From assembly GCA_021234155.1 (NCBI GenBank), contig JAJEKV010000103.1:3288001-3352000 (forward strand): DNA of 64,000 nucleotides. The letters run 5' to 3'. The stretch comes from Isoetes taiwanensis (lineage: Eukaryota; Streptophyta; Lycopodiopsida; Isoetales; Isoetaceae). Shown piece after piece: positions 9,162 to 20,450 of the stretch (position 1 is its first letter; each line of letters opens with the position of its first letter). The notes under the pieces were generated by a model. The model did not search any database and was not told where the DNA came from. It saw only the letters and a list, made by a program, of their open reading frames with translations. The position numbers were made by a program, and so were the translations under genes.

Positions 9162-10459
9162 CTACGTTGGTGGCATGTCATTTGAGAGAACTTCTGCACA
9201 CTCGTTTGGAATATCGATCCTTGATCCTTTGCGTGACTTCCTTTTTTTGTGCGCAATACTTGTGCTGCCCTCGCGAATCTTTGGCCGTCCACAACCCGAG
9301 AACCTCACATCTTTTCCCTTCAAGTCTTCCTCGATTGCTCCCACGAACAACTCACCAAGTAGCTTTCTGGCGAGCGGTATGACATCCGCGGGCATTGGAT
9401 CCCATAGCGGGATGGCGCACCATGAGGTTGAGAATCTCTAGCATGTGAGCTGGATTAAATTCCACGTGGTTGCTTGGACCGCATGACCGGTGCAAACCTT
9501 CAACGAATCTTATGTCGGCTGACAACACATTGGCCAATTTCCAATGGATAATATTGAGCCAGCCGCTCCATCTTTTGGGCCCCTCTCGTGATTTTCTTAT
9601 CGGTTATCACGGATCCAAGAATTGAGAATCAACTATTTCATCCTCTTCATCTGCATCCAAATCCTCTCGAGTGCTTTCTGCTTCCACACTTGCAGTCCTC
9701 TCTGGAGCTTTCTCTTTCTGAACTACATCCTTAGTAACTGTAGAGTGCTTTAATGTCTTCAGCACGTTGGTCGTGAAGTTCCCGATGTTGAAAAGCTTCT
9801 CTCTCACCCTGGAAATCTCCATTCCGAGCTCTCTTGATGTGAGGGTTCCAGCCTCCTTCATCCCTTCCAAATCCTTCCAGCCAAGGTTCTGGCAATTTAA
9901 AGGCGCGGCCTTTTGTCAGTCCCCTTGGCCTTGCTCATTGAAGTGGAGGAATAATTGGAGACAGATAATTTTTTGGTGTGATAGAATTTACCCTTCAAGC
10001 AATCTTCCACATACAATATGAGAAGTTTGGAGGAGAGGACCACACCGACCTTCTTGTATATGTCACCGGAACTCTTTTTATCCCTCTGCCAAAGGAGCAG
10101 ATCTTTCTCCTTCCCACAAGATGTGACTTCGACATACCATCAGCAATCTGCAAGTGTTTCCAGTAATCCTTCAATAACGAAGAATGTAGTTCTACCAGTG
10201 ATCACTAGCGTCTCTGCCGTAAATGCTGCAAGACAAAATGATGAATCAGAAAAGGTGGATGAATCGAATCAAAAAAGGTGGATGAATTGAGAGCTTACCT
10301 GGCGTCATGGTCTTTCTTTTCTTCATTCCACTAGAACCGGCATCCGCTCTGGCGCCCCGCTTCTTTGCTGGAGTCATCATGTCAGAATGCCGGCGCTGTC
10401 TCTTGCTGCTCGAATTCCCTTCTAAATTGAGTCTCTTCTGGGTCTTTGAGATTTTGGGA
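9162..10459 (-). pseudogene. Degenerate exons of a hypothetical minus-strand gene
   Basis: Several coherent minus-strand segments follow each other. An exon at 10299-10459 has an acceptor (GTGCAG) and donor (GTAAGC) and encodes basic, NLS-like peptide (KRQRRHSDMMTPAKKRG, MKKRKTMTPG). A possible exon starts at 10225. A 9870-9607 segment includes LTSRELGMEISRVREKL and an acidic end. 9537-9352 contains HMLEILNLMVRHP, and 9395-9162 contains LARKLLGELFVGAIEEDL. Frames do not join cleanly and stops occur, so this gene or gene portion is probably decayed or needs unseen introns. No domain is recognised. Nuclear location is inferred only from the basic motif. Confidence 0.35.
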
Positions 10460-11038
10460 CTGCACGTAAAAAAAAGGTACTTGCGTGTTCTTAAATTTAA
10501 AATTAAGGACATACAATCATTCAAGGCAAAAAACGGGCTAAGGGTACAGCAGGGCAACTTTAGCTCGCCCAAACACTAATTCGAAATTGATCAGTTGGGA
10601 TTAAGTGTATCGAGCGCAGTGGAGATTATCGGACGCATAGTTTTATTGGGTCTTAGCAGCCAGAGGCCGAGAGAGATTCTGAATGAGTTCTCGGATGGCG
10701 CCACGACGTTGTAAGCTCCTAACAGCGGTTTAATCTGTGTCTCGTTCTAACTGCGTGTCTTGTTCAAACTAATTGATCTGATCGATGTACGTGGGGCGAA
10801 GGTAGCAGCCGAGATGAGGTTGAGGACACAGGCACTCTTCACTGCAGCGCCATGGAGAAGGGATACACAAGAATTGCTTTGAGTCAAGTTTTGGATGCAG
10901 ATGCCTTGTTGATGAGGCCAACAGAAGAAGCGAAGACTCTCGGAGAGGCTGCGGGATCTGTGATATAATGGCCTAAAGAGTACTTGCGAGAAGAGGTGAG
11001 GTTCAGGGATTCTTGTTTCATAATTTTATTAGAATGCT
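10460..11038. other. Unassigned
   Basis: No convincing coding or repeat signal. It may contain the promoter and first exon of the minus-strand gene, but nothing decides this. Confidence 0.4.
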
Positions 11039-11422
11039 TGTTAGGCATGCACTACCCGTATAGAACATGGAACTGCTCAAGAGCTCGATCGATTGGTTGT
11101 TTCCTTGTTGAGCATATTTCAGCGTCGAGACACTCTCTGCGTTGATGCTCAGCAAGGGAGCAACCAATCGGAAGTAACTCGCGAACAACTCTATGTGTCC
11201 TCTGTTTTGGTTAGAATGCAGTCCGTTGTGTTTAGAAGCAAACGGCTCCACCCAGTCCGAGTCTCTGTTAGGCATGCTAGACTTGTTTAGATCATGGAAC
11301 TGCTCGAAAGCTCGACCGATTTATTGTTTCCTTGTTGAGCATATTTCAGCGTCGACATAATCTCTGGGTTGAGAGATGCTCAGCAAGGGAACAACAAATC
11401 GGAGTAACTCGCGAAGAGCTCC
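11039..11422. repeat. Two tandem units, each a long hairpin
   Basis: Units of about 229 bp start at 11039 and 11268 (TGTTAGGCATGC). Each contains an inverted repeat: 11091-11115 with 11145-11169, and 11318-11342 with 11376-11400. The 25-base arms differ from perfect pairing only by G-U-compatible changes, with loops of 29 and 33 bases. Outer arms (GAACTGCTC with GAGTTGTTC-type partner) extend the pairing. Between units, some stem positions change on both arms together. The plus strand gives the wobble-paired fold. Confidence 0.8.
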
Positions 11423-11477
11423 AGGTTTGAACTTGGTTGGTCAAGGGCCTTCTATGTGTAAGACTCCAGCTCTGTGT

Positions 11478-11992
11478 AAGCCTCGAGGGTCTTCTCGACT
11501 TCCTTGGTCGAGAAAGCCCCAGCTCCTTAGGGATGCGGTTCAAATGCATTCCCATGTGGTTAATCCGAGAGGCCTCCACCGGTCGAGAGCCCCTCCCCGC
11601 CGCCCAATATTCGAGCAAGATGGTTCGAAGGAGAGAGACTCAGACTTCGAGGCGGCTAGAGGCACTGCGACTCAAAAGCAGAAGAATGCACTAAAGCTTA
11701 GGCGGGTCAAAGGCGGATGTGGAGTAAGGTCTCCTCATTCTTGATGGGACTTGCGGGCCTTCTCGACTTCGCTTGAGTCGAGAAAGCAACCTGCGCCTTT
11801 AGGGATGTAGTTCAAATGCATTCCCACGTGGTTAGTCATGAGGCCTCCACCCGGTCAGAGCCCCTCCCTTAATATTCGAGGAAGATGGTTGAAGGAGAGT
11901 GGCTCGAGGGGGGTAGAAGCATCTGCGACCATCTCGAGAGAGAATGCACTAGAGCTTAGGCGGGGTGATGGGGCGGATGTGAATTAAGGAAG
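11478..11992. repeat. 268-bp tandem duplication with palindromes
   Basis: Two diverged copies, about 11478-11740 and 11752-11992, share GGTTCAAATGCATTCCCA-like, GGCCTCCACC and TTAGGCGGG blocks. Each starts with a palindrome of the CTCGACT/AGTCGAG type (11491-11516 and 11760-11786), linking it to the array at 8.8-9.0 kb. No coding signal is evident. Confidence 0.8.
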
Positions 11993-13250
11993 GCTATAAG
12001 AACATTTGAGCAGTGCCTTCAATTGATGTGGAGGCATGGCTGGCATAGTGGATGCAATTGCGGCAGTCAAAGGCTTTGCCAAGCAGTGGGGCCGAGAGTC
12101 TGCAGCAGCAGATCGCACTTTACTGGACACCTTGTATCAGGACCTGCTCCATTCTCGGCGGGGACTCCTTCCGGTATTCATGATCGAGATATTACGGTAG
12201 AGATCAAGTATTAGAGGAGGAGCAAATCCGGCGAGGGCAAAGGCGAAAAGGGGTCTATAGTGGTTTTATGATGGAGAGGCGGTTTATGCAGGCTTCTTTC
12301 TCCGTGTGGCTAAGAGGCGTTGCATGACATCAACCATATCCTCATTGCTTTTGCTAGATGGCTCGGCGCTAACAGAGCCGACAGAACTCAAACAACACCT
12401 GCATAATCACTTTCAGACTTTTTCACTGACATCTCCCCTTTCAGTCATAAATGCGAGATGTAGTTTTGTCTAGGATCTCCCCCATCATCTTTGACGAACA
12501 GCACGTATCAATAGAGGCGGCTATGACAACTGATGATTTAGGCTTAGCGGTCTTTGATCTGAAAAGAGGCAAATGCTCAAGTTTGGATGGTGGGTGTTTG
12601 CAGAGTGGGTGAAGGATGCAGATATTCAGAGGTCACTTACCCTAATTTCTAAGACTTGAAAACATCATCATTTTTTAGCATGTGCAGTATCAACCATGAG
12701 ATCTAATGGAAATTCTATTACCAAGATAAAAGCAGCAAAGTTACAGGTGTCTAGCATGGCAACTAGGGTAACCTTGTCTGGTCTGAATCCAAAATAACAC
12801 GAGGCCTTCCTTATGTCAATACTGCTGAGAATATGACCAATCACTAGTAGTAATTTGACAAACTTTTTTCAAGTAACCATGCGTAGCAATTCCATACAAA
12901 TATGTTGAGCTCATTTATGTCTCGAAGACAAGACATGCTGTGGGGAGAGCTCTGCATCTGCCATACTTTGCGTTAAAAGGACACTAACTTGTCTACCTTT
13001 CTCTATTCTAATGATAACTTGAGCATGCATGCACTTACCTCCTGCAGCCTTCTTCAATATCAAAATCTTGAGGTTCTTCCTATAGAAAGACTTGCAAACT
13101 TCCCAATTCCCGTTAGAGCACAGGTGGCTCAATTAGTAACAAAAAGCTAAGTGTAATCCTTTAACAATTCCTATATACCATTTTAGAAACCCACGAAATG
13201 CGGACCAAAATTTTGGCTAAATCTATGACTTCCTAACAAAGAGTGAGCAA
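11993..13250. other. Unassigned
   Basis: I see no gene, RNA or element. Short frames lack motifs. Confidence 0.4.
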
Positions 13251-13254
13251 GCCT

Positions 13255-13292
<38 letters not shown>

Positions 13293-13309
13293 GTCAGACA
13301 GACGGACGT
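13255..13309. repeat. (GACA)n microsatellite
   Basis: About 12 units of GACA or AGAC, with interruptions (GTCAGACAGACGGACG) at the right end. Confidence 0.95.
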
Positions 13310-14192
13310 ACGTCATGCCACATTGGCAACATCCACGAGGACATATAGCGGTCCCCCAGAGACTTGAACACAAGATCTGATCCTCAAAGGAGGGAATTGG
13401 TGGAGTGTTTGGTATGGTCATATCCAACTTGTCACATTTCAAAGGACAAGACACACAAGATCCCAAAAAGGGAGATAGACAAAGCCACGAGCGACCTCCA
13501 TGCTATAGCATTGTATGAGGGTAGATAATATTGAGAAGCTTGAAAACTTTCTCAACTCGTGGTTTGTAAAATTTATGAGGAAAACAAGTTACCCAGTTCT
13601 TTGTGTGTGATGTGTAATTCTATTCAAGCATTCAATTCAGATTTTTTTTTTTCCTTTAGTAAAAGTCCCATTTTCAGTCTGAGTCCCAAACGTCGAGATC
13701 TGACCCACTTTAATTAAATGTGACTTAATCCCAGAAGTATAAAAAATAATCCCAAAAGAATAAGAGGCACAGATACAAAGAGAAGGTTGTGCAAGGCACT
13801 GATCCACCACGCACACAAAGCAACAATCTATTTCATAACTATAGAGATAGTGTAAAACTAGCCCCAAATTCAAGACTGCCATGCCAAATTGAAGTGGGCT
13901 CCTCTGCATTATAAATCCAGCCCAAAGACCAGACTTTACTCTGTCAAATTCGGTCTTCTGCTTAAAAGCTAGACTTTTGTCCAAGATTCCACCTCTACTT
14001 TTGTAAATTCGGCCTCTACAGTGAAGCTCCTCAACCGCTGCAACTATGCAGTTTCTATGGCGAAGCTCTCAGAACTGATTCCAGCCAGGACTGTGTGTGT
14101 TAGCTTTGTGTTCTATTCTAAATGTGGTCCTGAACAAATGCCCTAGAAGGAAGCTACGGAAACGGTAAGCCCATTGCCAGCCAGATCAATTG
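13310..14192. other. Unassigned
   Basis: No gene recognised. A T-run at 13640-13651 and AT-rich sequence only. Confidence 0.4.
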
Positions 14193-14289
14193 AAGCTCAC
14201 AGATTAAAGATCCCAGATACAAGCTCACAGATTAAAGATCCCAAATCCCAGATTCAAGCATTTCATTCAAGCTCACAGATTAAAGATCC
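14193..14289. repeat. Three short direct repeats
   Basis: AAGCTCACAGATTAAAGATC occurs at about 14193, 14221 and 14268, separated by short AT-rich spacers. Confidence 0.9.
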
Positions 14290-15429
14290 TTGACCCAAAT
14301 TAAAAGCCAAAGCATCCCGCTAGCTCTGGCCCAAATTTAAAAGGCAATAGAACGCTCGTGCTTGCCAGAAGCTGATTGTGCTTGCCAGAAGTTCACAAAG
14401 AGGGGCCGTTTTCGTGAGAGCCATAGTCTTTAAGGCGTTCTGCCCAGTTCCGAAATCCAGATTTCAACCAAGGCGTCTAATCCAGATCTTAACCCAGCTT
14501 CAAACTCAAATTCCAACCGTTGACCCATCCAATCTACCATGTGCATCCATTTTTTAAATCTGCATTTTCCAGCCCAATTAAATCCCTTTCTGTATTTTCT
14601 AGCCTTAATCCAGCTCGCCAAGCCACTTATTAGAGCATGGCAAGAATGTGGGCTCTCAGAATCAAGTCATACATGTTCTTATCTGCAACTGGGTAGCTGA
14701 AATGAGGAAAACCTCCGATACCATGTACCAGACCAGGGAAGGAAATTAGGTGTCCATTATCGTCGCAAATCCTACGGCCAGGAGCTTTTTTGCAAAAAAC
14801 AAATGCCATCCGCCGTCTCAATTCTTCATTGGAAAACCTACTTGGTTCCTTTGAGTTCAAAAAGTTAAATATTTTTTGTTTTTGTTGTTTAACTCCTTAG
14901 GCTCCCAGACTGGTTCATCTCTGAGGTTCATGTAATTGTCTCAATTCCTCCTTTTCATTTAGTATTCCAGTACTATTTGTTTTATTCGTTTTGGTTACTC
15001 CTTTGAGCTTTGTAATCCATTGGATAATTGTGTCCCATTTGTTTTGACTCATTCATTCCATTTGTCCCCTCCTTCATTGTTTGGATCATTATGCCGCCAT
15101 ATTTGTTGAATTCCTGGTGTGTGACATTCTATGTATATTTGGTGTGTGTGGTTTTCCAGCCTTGAGTTCTCCGGAGGTCCGCAGCATTGGCAAAACGGTG
15201 TAAGAGGTTTGGGATGTGCTGGATCTCGCTGCATGGGAGCTTTGGGATTGGCCTGGAGGTTGTTAGGGTATTCCTGGCTCCCATTAAATCTGCAAGTGTT
15301 CAACCGATTCTATTGCAGATGTTCAGCAGATTCTATTGCAGGCTGAGTGAGGCCGTTGCTGCTTGAGGCTTTGAGAAATGGTTTGAGGCTTTGGCAAAGG
15401 TTTGAGGCGATGTTAGACGGACTTATGCT
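14290..15429. other. Unassigned, one weak minus-strand frame
   Basis: A 76-codon minus frame at 14630-14860 (GRRICDDNGHLISFPG, GIGGFPHFSY) looks more protein-like than its surroundings, but I do not recognise it. Nothing else is seen. Confidence 0.3.
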
Positions 15430-15436
15430 TTGGGTT

Positions 15437-15490
15437 TTTTTTCTCTCTCTCTCTCTCTCTCTTTTTTTTTTTTTTTTTTTCTCTCTCTCC
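15437..15490. repeat. (CT)n and poly-T tract
   Basis: A run of CT dinucleotides, then about 20 T, then CT again. Confidence 0.95.
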
Positions 15491-16642
15491 TTCTAGTGTA
15501 TAGGAGCCCTTGCCATTCTGCACAGATTCCAAGGCGTAGCCATGGCCATCGTGAATTCTTCCCTTCTCCGCTTTTGCTATCTTCTGACAAGAAATTATGC
15601 TGCAAAGCTTTGGATTGTAGATATTTTGTGACATACAACTAGTTTTTGTTAATTTCAAGGCGCCATTGAAACTTTCGTGGGGTTCTCGTACAAAAAAAAT
15701 TAGAGGCCCTTGATCTGAGAATATTCCCAGATCAATGGTCCATAAAACAAGATAAAGACATCCGATAATAATAGAGAACGTCTCCTTTTAATATATACAT
15801 GAACATGAGTCTGTACATTGAGTTCGAGTGCACCCTTGACCTTTGATGCTTCCTTGAGTGTTACATGATTACCATTTCAAGGGTTACATGTTAAGCTGGA
15901 TTGCATATTGAAAATTGTAGCTAAGTTTGTAGGGGACCAATATAACATGGTTAGATTGCAACCGCTAAAATAATACCATAATGAAGGGTTAGTTTGACAT
16001 TCTTTCAATTAAAGAAATTCATTATCCAACTTACGTAGGCTTGCACGATGGGAATAGTCCTATCGATGAATTTGATGAATTTAATATTTATGGTACATCA
16101 ATATAAATAACTTAACGTACAATTTGCTAGCAAAGAACAGAATAGATTGTTCACAACTGTTCATAATGTGGGATTGATCAAAAGCAATTTTGTCTAGCAA
16201 ACAACATGGCACACAACATATACGGAGCATTGTATTGAGCATTGCTATGACAACATATATCTATCTAGTAGCAAATGTGGACAATGTGTTGGGAATAGAT
16301 TTTTATACTGTGAGTTGGCCCACAGCATTTTTTGCCAATGTTGCAACTTCTTTTGTCTTAATGGCAATGTTTCTTTGGTACACCTATATCAAAGTGACTA
16401 GAGTTATTTCTAGATTGACATTGTAGTATTGCTATGCTCGCAATTTGTTCTATGATTTGGACAATCAATTGAGCTAGCTATTTTTTTGACATACTAATAA
16501 TATACTAATAATATGCACAGCTAGAACATCCCAAGAACTTAAATTACACTTGACATCTTGCCAGATGAAATACGGCTTACAATTACATTAAGTCTTCTAA
16601 TACCATTGCATCATTCTATAGAGGCACTACCATAACGTAAGA
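15491..16642. other. Mostly unassigned, weak two-helix frame at 16190-16426
   Basis: The plus-strand frame 16190-16426 (78 codons) has two hydrophobic stretches (SIVLSIAMTTYIYLV and FVLMAMFLWYTYI) and could be a fragment of a small membrane protein. There is no homology call and no supporting splice sites. The remainder shows nothing. Confidence 0.25.
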
Positions 16643-16800
16643 ATGGCTTTTACGGCCGGTGATGCCAGGTACATGTTTCTACACGTGTTCCTAGAAATTG
16701 GCGGTGCTACCCATAACATATACAAGGCTTTTACATCCTGTAATGCCATGCACACGTTCCTAGACATTCAAAGCGCCACTCATTACATACACATGGCTTT
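16643..16800. repeat. Tandem repeat of about 70-81 bp
   Basis: ATGGCTTTTA or AAGGCTTTTA starts at 16643, 16724 and 16793, with shared GTTCCTAGA and CATTACATA-like blocks. About 2.1 diverged copies. Confidence 0.75.
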
Positions 16801-16845
16801 TATGAAGATGTTATGCAACGGTCTTCATTATATTGATGCAGATAG

Positions 16846-16951
16846 ATTTGGGACAACGATTTGGAAGAGGAGCTAGACAAATGAAAGCAAAACAACAAGA
16901 TACAGAAGTTAAAGACACGAAAATATGCATCATCCTTCCACGTTCAAGCAT
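16846..16951 (+). repeat. Left arm of a 6-kb spaced inverted repeat
   Basis: This stretch, from GATTTGGGACAA to CCACGTTCAAGCAT, matches the reverse complement of 22860-22982 with one 12-17 bp indel. The arms enclose the PPR duplication and the F-box gene. Confidence 0.85.
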
Positions 16952-17063
16952 AGAAGAAAGATCTTTTATGTGCCTCCTTGATAGCAACTTTCACAAGCAT
17001 GTGCTCTGTTATCAGAACAGTTATATTAAGAAAAGGGTGCATCGAGAACATACCATCTTTTAA

Positions 17064-17769
17064 TGAAATACTCCCTCAGGTGCTCCGAATAAGTCACATG
17101 CAAAAGAGTTCTGTAGTATTTGCAAGGGATAAAATTTCTCAACAATAAATGATTAAATCACTCTACACTATTCATATGCTAAACTTTGACTGAATAGATG
17201 ATGTCATACCATATAAGTATCAACAGTAAATCAAAGCCATTAAGGGCCTTCTGTATTATGAATTGCCATTCAGACTTTATACAACTTTACATTTTATGAT
17301 GCCACCAAGGTTAAAGCAGGTCGTTGCTCGTGCCGGGATCATCTAATGAATGCTATAAATGGCCCCTTATCCGATCATTCAAAAACTCAATGGGCCTACG
17401 GATTCCATCTTCCTAAAAAAACCTTTTTCAGAACTTAAAATCTGTGTATACAATAGGGACACATGAATCGACTTTTTAGAAGTTACACCTCACATCCTTT
17501 AATTGAAACAAACCCGAGCACATAACGCATCTATCTTCCACAAAACAAGGCAAGAAGCAGCACAAATAACAAAAGATTCATTTCGAATATTTCAAGATTT
17601 TCAGACTCAATAACATGATTATGCATGTCTAAGGGCCATGAGCGTAAGCAAGGGAATGATGATCTGGCCTAACTTTTGTGGTGTGAGCCAGTGAAAAGAA
17701 TATGAATGGCCAATCCAAGATAAGAAACTTTATTTTTTACATGAGTGGTTCTGAGAGCATGAGCATGCT
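17064..17769. other. Unassigned
   Basis: AT-rich, with no coding or repeat signal noticed. It could be 3' flank of the minus-strand membrane-protein fragment. Confidence 0.4.
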
Positions 17770-18520
17770 TACATGTCTCTAGCTGTCCATTGGTGCTTGT
17801 GGTAATATATAGTATACCTCTTTGTGAAATAGAAGGCAAGGGCAATGAGCGAAGCAATGGATCCCCAAATGCCTGCAACGGTTGAAAACTGACGCTCTAA
17901 GACTCATTAGAGCAACTGCTCCCAAGAGCAAGGGTTATATCAGCACTATAGTGGCTAAGAATATGGCAAGCGACTTCCGTGCATATTTGTCACACCATGA
18001 GGTGGAGGAACAAACCAAAGAAAAATATCTATTACAAAAGAAATAGCTAGGGTTTCGAAATAGCTCCTTGCCATGGGTATGGTGCTGGAACATGCTTTTC
18101 TGATGGTGTCAGAATTGGTATAGCAGCTTCCTCAACCGAAGTGACGGCGCTCTGCAAATCATTTTTCACAAGACTGAAGTTGCAACACAAAAGCCCATCG
18201 ATTATGCATTGCTGGATATAGGCAATGCACAATTTGAATGGAGAACCAGGTTTTAATGCCTAGAGAAAAAGTCGAGTTAATGACCTATCTTAGAATGGAT
18301 TTTAAAGCTGCAGAGCTGAGCAAAGCATTTAATTCAAAAGAAAGCAAAAGGATATGAGCTTTTAACCTTAACATCAACAGGAATGATAATCAAAGAAATC
18401 AGGAGAGAGTTTCGGATGATAGATAAGACCATGACATTGACACAGAAATATGGTTTCCTAAGGGTTTTCACTTTCCAGGTTACTAGGCATTGAATGGTTA
18501 TCAGTTCTTGCTTCACTTAG
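17770..18520 (-). pseudogene. Membrane-protein exons, copy 1
   Basis: Minus-strand exons can be followed. A hydrophobic exon (VMVLSIIRNSLLISLIII) ends at about 18370 before GTTAAAAG. After an acceptor (CTCTAG) an exon from 18257 encodes PFKLCIAYIQQCIIDGLLCC, ending at a GC donor near 18075. A last exon from about 17951 has HYSADITLALG and, further on, LIALAFYFTKRYTIYYHKH before a stop near 17778. An extra base in the last exon (GGGAGC against GGAGC in copy 2) shifts the frame. Three or four hydrophobic segments suggest an integral membrane protein. I do not recognise it. A PPR fragment sits directly upstream. Confidence 0.5.
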
Positions 18521-18529
18521 GAATGGTTC

Positions 18530-18903
18530 GTTGCCCCAATTATCACCAGCTACATAAATATTTGCCAGCACCACATGGACAGACGCTTTTTCTAGATCCA
18601 ACTGTCTAATGCACTCGGCAGCCAAATTGTATAGAATTTATTGTTTCATACATCGCAAGCACCAAGAACGGTTGTCTGTACATGGGTAATGCATCTGGAA
18701 GATGACATCATCTGCCTACAATTGTACCAGGCCTCATTCACCAAGCCTACATGGCTGCACATTGAGAGAATGCTAACAAACATAACTCTGTCTCGTTTCT
18801 GTTCTTGTTCTTTCTGTTGCAACATATGTTTGAAGGTCTCTATAACCTTTTTCCAATATCTTGTGCAAATGCTCACTTCGGGCATTGCAGAGGACTCTAT
18901 CAT
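18530..18903 (-). pseudogene. PPR protein fragment, copy 1
   Basis: Pentatricopeptide repeat proteins bind organelle RNA. The minus frame has RVMFVSILSMCSHVGLVNEA, close to the common TFVSVLSACSHAGLV segment. Further on, LDLEKASVHVVLANIYVAGD corresponds to the E motif (YVLLSNIYA). Stops, frame changes and loss of flanking repeats make it a pseudogene fragment. It runs directly into the membrane-protein exons, so the two were joined before the tandem duplication. Confidence 0.7.
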
Positions 18904-19039
18904 GGCTAGAATATTCTTAAAAACGGTGCATGCATTAGAAACATTGCCACACTTTGGATACGTGAATTAGTGGAGTGTCTACCGCAATATCCATATCAAA
19001 TCTCTCACGTACTCTAAGTTCGTAAGATGTGCGCACCCA

Positions 19040-19700
19040 AATGCCTGCAACGATTGGAATTTTAGTAGGAACTGACGCTCTAAGACTCATTAGAGCAACT
19101 GCTCCAAGAGCAAGGGTTATATCAGCACTATAGTGGCTAAGAATATGGCAAGCGACTGCCATGCATATTTGTCACACTATGAGGTGGAGGAACAAACCAA
19201 AGAGAAATACCTATTAGAAAAGAAATGGCCAGGGTTTTGAAATAGCTCCTTACCATGGGTGTGGTGCTGGAACATGCTTTTCTGATGGTGTCAGAATTAG
19301 TATAGCAGCTTCCCCAACTGAAGTGAATGTCGCTCTGCAAATCATTTTTCACGAGACTGAAGTTGCAACACAAAAGCCCATCGATTATGCATTGCTGGAT
19401 ATAGGTGATACACAATTTGAATGGAGAACCAGGTTTTAATGCCTAGAGAAAAAGTCGAGTTAATGACCTATTTTAGAATGGATTTTAAAGCTGCAGAGCT
19501 GAGCAAAGCATTTAACCCAAAAGAAAGCAAAAGGATATGAGCTTCTAACCTTGATATCAACAGGAATGATAATCAAAGAAATCAGGAGAGAGTTTCGGAC
19601 AATAGATATGACCATGACATTGACACGGAAATATGGTTTCCTAAGGTTTTTCGTTTTCCAGGTCACTAGGCATTGATTGGTTATCAGTTCTTGCTTCACT
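19040..19700 (-). pseudogene. Membrane-protein exons, copy 2
   Basis: Counterpart of copy 1 on the minus strand. It retains a GTAAGG donor (19250s) where copy 1 has GCAAGG, and the in-frame ALGAVALMSLRASVPTKIPI where copy 1 is shifted. A few codons after IPIVAGI the similarity ends, so the C-terminal FYFTKRYTIYY part is absent. Function unknown. Confidence 0.5.
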
Positions 19701-20033
19701 TAGGAATGGTTCGTTGTCCCAATTATCACCAGCTACATAAATATTTGTCAATACCACATGGACAGCACCACATGGACAGAAGCTTTTTCTAGATCCAACT
19801 GCCTAATGCACTTGGCAGCCAAATTGTATAGAATTTATTGTTTCATCATTCACCAAGCCTACATGGCTGCACATTGAGAGAATGCTAACAAACATAACTC
19901 TGTCTCGTTTCTGTTCTTGTTCTTTCTGTTGCAACATATGTTTGAAGATGCACTTTGTGCGGCTAACCGGAATATGAAAATGGTTTTGAGTGTAACGTGC
20001 CATATAAGAGAAAGAATGCCTATTTAGAATCAA
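19700..20033 (-). pseudogene. PPR protein fragment, copy 2
   Basis: Repeats the FVSILSMCSHVGLVND segment and the VHVVLTNIYVAGD-like E motif, with a deletion between them relative to copy 1. Clearly non-functional. Confidence 0.65.
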
Positions 20034-20450
20034 GGCATCCTAAGTGTATATGGTGGTTATTTTATTCCTAGCTTGGAACCATGCACTGCAGAACTTAAAA
20101 AGACATTCAGTAGAATAAAAAGTCGAACAGCACAATTGTTCAATAAGTACAACAATAAAGCAGGTGGCTATCCAATAGTCTATCATCAATAATTACTAAT
20201 CCGAAACGTAGAGAGCATACCTTAGTAGAGGAATCAGGTCTTTCTTTATTCTTGCGAAATTACATTCCAGCTTCCTGGCAATCTAAAGACAGTTTCACAA
20301 TCTAAAGAAGAAGCGGGGAGAAAAAAATAGGAATGTAGGTTTCCGAGAAACAGAAAAGGCTTGTAAAAGGTAGGTTTTTAAAAGGCACCTTTTGTGGCAT
20401 TTTAAATAAGGACGGCTTTAGATCATTTTCCTGGCAGCAATATCGTAGCC
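20034..20450. other. Upstream region of the F-box gene
   Basis: No coding signal. A TTTAAATA box at about 20400-20407 lies 43 bases before the F-box start codon. This would be a TATA-like element only if the 5' untranslated region is very short. Confidence 0.35.

Larger units (their letters stand above)
17858..19945. repeat. Tandem duplication of about 1 kb
   Basis: 17858-18845 and about 19035-19945 are direct copies with an offset near 1.18 kb. They share the membrane-protein exons and the PPR fragment. Copy 2 lacks about 80 bp around the match to 18650-18730. Both end at the same sequence (GCAACATATGTTTGAAG), after which they differ. Copy 2 lacks the C-terminal membrane exon part past 19040. 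Confidence 0.9.

Noticed and set aside
11145-11169. Resemblance of the hairpin arm ATGCTCAGCAAGGGAG to miR390
   Set aside because: Too many mismatches, and the arm is on the wrong side of the stem for that family.
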